Made by a program: the position numbers and the translations under genes. 64,000 bases of DNA, taken from NCBI RefSeq assembly GCF_000013665.1, contig NC_007912.1, positions 2,280,501-2,344,500 of the forward strand, read 5' to 3'. This document shows positions 62,427 through 64,000 of the stretch, one piece after another. The notes below the pieces were generated by a model. The model did no database searches, was not told where the DNA came from, and saw nothing but the letters and a program-made list of their open reading frames with translations. The DNA comes from Saccharophagus degradans 2-40. Lineage in GTDB: Bacteria > Pseudomonadota > Gammaproteobacteria > Pseudomonadales > Cellvibrionaceae. How positions within the stretch are numbered: the first letter of the stretch is position 1; each line of letters begins with the position of its first letter.

Positions 62427-63404
62427 CTATTCAGGCGCTTCTGCAAGTATCACTGCCCGCAATGGGGCGGGGTGGCCTTCTGCGGTTAAGGTTGGGTCGT
62501 TAGGGTCTAGGAAGTCGCTTAACGATTGAAAGGTCATCCATTCGGTCGAGCGTTGCTCGTCTGTGCTGGTTTGGTTTACATCTACGCAGCGGGCATTTTT
62601 AAAGCCACATTTGGTTAGCCAAGAAATAAGTGTTGGCACGCTAGGTAAAAACCATACGTTATTCATCATTGCGTAGCGGCCTTCTGGCACTAACACTTCG
62701 CCGAGCTTGCCTTCTATTACTAAGGTTTCTAAAACCAATTGACCGCCTGGGCGCAATGTGGCTTTTAGTTCGCGTAGGTGATCCATAGGGGAGCGGCGAT
62801 GATACAAAACACCCATTGAAAAGGTGGTGTCAAAAGCTTGTAAATTGGCGGGTACGGCTTCCATGGGGACCGGTAATAGGTCCACAGGGGCGTTGCTGCC
62901 AATAAAGTGCTTTAGCATATAAAACTGCACAACAAAGCGCGGCGATGGGTCTATGCCTATTACTTGGCTCGCGCCTTCACCATACATGCGCCAGCAGTGG
63001 TATCCATTGCCGCAGCCTACATCTAGAATTTTACGGTGTTTGAGTGGTGCTAAATGGGGTAGGACTCGGTCCCACTTCCAGTCCGAATGCCATTCGGTGT
63101 CTATTTCAATATCAAATATATTGTAGGGGCCTTTGCGCCAAGGGATGAGTGCGCGAAACTGCTGCTCAATAAGTGTATGGGTTTCTTGGGCTAAGGGGGC
63201 TGTAGATTTTAACGTCACAGCGCTTTGGTAGCTAACCTGTACGTTGTCTACTTGGGGTAAATTCTGCATGGCAGTTAGCCATTGCTCTAGGTCGCCGTAG
63301 CGCTTGGTAGATAAGCCTTCGCTAATTTGGTCTGGCAGTATTTCTACCCAACGAGCTAGCGGGCCTTCTTTTTCTTGTTCTAAAAAGCTAGTGTAATCAA
63401 TCAT
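62427..63404 (-). CDS. cmoB: tRNA U34 carboxymethyltransferase CmoB
   Basis: A 325-residue enzyme that transfers the carboxymethyl group from carboxy-SAM to 5-hydroxyuridine at tRNA position 34. [21 protein letters not shown] and [20 protein letters not shown] form the SAM pocket; [16 protein letters not shown] is typical of CmoB. Its start overlaps cmoA by 4 bp (ATGA), so the two are coupled. Confidence 0.95.
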
Positions 63405-64000
63405 TTAAAAGCAACTATTGAAGCAAAGTTGAAGCATTGAAACCACAGGTCTACGCTGCGAAAACCCACTTCGGTAAGCCTGTTTTTATGGGTGGTGAGG
63501 GTTTCTGGTACCAATACGTTTTCTATCGCGGTGCGCTTTTGGGCAATTTCTAACTCGCTGTAACCATTGGTTTTTTTAAAGTAATGGTGCAAATCGGTTA
63601 CTAGCTCGTCGTGGTGTGCATCTTCAAAGGTAAGCTTTTCAGACAGTATAAGAATGCCGCCTTGGTTCATGCCCGCATAAATATTGGCCAGCAGACTTTG
63701 GCGCTGCTGTTTAGGAATAAATTGCAAGGTGAAATTCAACACCACAACCGAGGCGTTGCTAATAGGGGTTTGGTTTATATCTTCGCAGCGAAGGGTTACG
63801 GGTACATCGTAGCTATCGGCGTCGATTACCTGTTTTGCACGCTCGATCATATCGCTAGAGTTATCTACCCCAACAATAGACACGCCCGCAGCGCTTATAC
63901 GGTGGCGCATAGCCAGTGTGGCGGCGCCTAGCGAGCAGCCAAGGTCGTAACAAGTGGAATCTGCCTTGGCGTAGCGCTCTGCCATTTGGCCAATCATGTG
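63401..64000 (-). CDS. cmoA: Carboxy-SAM synthase CmoA (5' end outside window)
   Basis: About 200 C-terminal residues are visible; the family is about 240-250 long, so the start lies beyond the right edge. It converts SAM and prephenate to carboxy-SAM for Cmo[16 protein letters not shown] is the SAM-binding loop; [19 protein letters not shown] and [10 protein letters not shown] are typical of CmoA. Confidence 0.94.

Noticed and set aside
62412-62441. GAAGCGCCT / AGGCGCTTC hairpin between gorA and cmoB
   Set aside because: It overlaps the last cmoB codons and has no T-run on either strand, so a terminator call is not supported.

Overview
The window looks like chromosomal DNA of a marine gammaproteobacterium of moderate GC. 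Gene content and order (psrA-nagZ, mfd-csiV, a full Na+-NQR operon with apbE and nqrM, sthA, lolCDE, cmoAB) point to the Cellvibrionaceae, with a Saccharophagus/Teredinibacter-like host most likely. The host name is inference; the gammaproteobacterial assignment is well supported.

Layout. (1) 1-24 kb is conserved core: the regulator psrA overlapping nagZ; an MscS channel; a purine salvage pair (phosphoribosyltransferase plus methylthioinosine phosphorylase); a cold-shock protein; mfd-csiV on the minus strand; nqrABCDEF-apbE-nqrM-sthA; a lipoprotein; two minus-strand genes including a PilZ protein; and lolC-lolD-lolE. (2) About 24.76-55.88 kb is a large integron gene-cassette array. I count 47 attC sites, all in the same orientation, bounding 47 cassettes. 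No integron integrase gene is visible beside or inside it, so within this window it is a cluster of attC sites lacking an integrase (CALIN). (3) 55.9-64 kb returns to ordinary genes: a lipoprotein, a P-loop ATPase, an OmpA-family lipoprotein, an acyltransferase, an EamA transporter, glutathione reductase, cmoB and the 3' part of cmoA.

The array. Thirty-seven cassettes carry genes and ten carry the same ORF-less repeat, which has conserved hairpins and exact cassette boundaries. Coded products are mostly small membrane proteins, lipoproteins and unknowns. Recognisable ones are an AbiTii abortive-infection protein, a DUF6602 nuclease-like protein, a GIY-YIG/DUF4357 protein, two copies of an FKBP-like protein, three copies of a 97-residue membrane protein, a DUF4259 protein, an ArsR/SRPBCC pair, an AAC(3)-I-like aminoglycoside acetyltransferase, a PPOX-family flavoprotein, a DoxX/DUF4287 pair and a YefM-YoeB toxin-antitoxin pair at the right end. 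Two near-identical IS110-family (IS1111-group) elements sit inside attC sites at the same position of the R'' core.

How it fits together. Core genes form familiar functional operons: Na+-NQR with its flavin transferase and maturation factor, lipoprotein export, and wobble-uridine tRNA modification. The array is the accessory part. About 20 of its attC sites belong to one homogeneous family of about 135 bp, including all ten ORF-less cassettes, as expected for a resident chromosomal integron that has been copying and reshuffling cassettes. The best candidate for something undescribed is the ten-copy structured ORF-less cassette.
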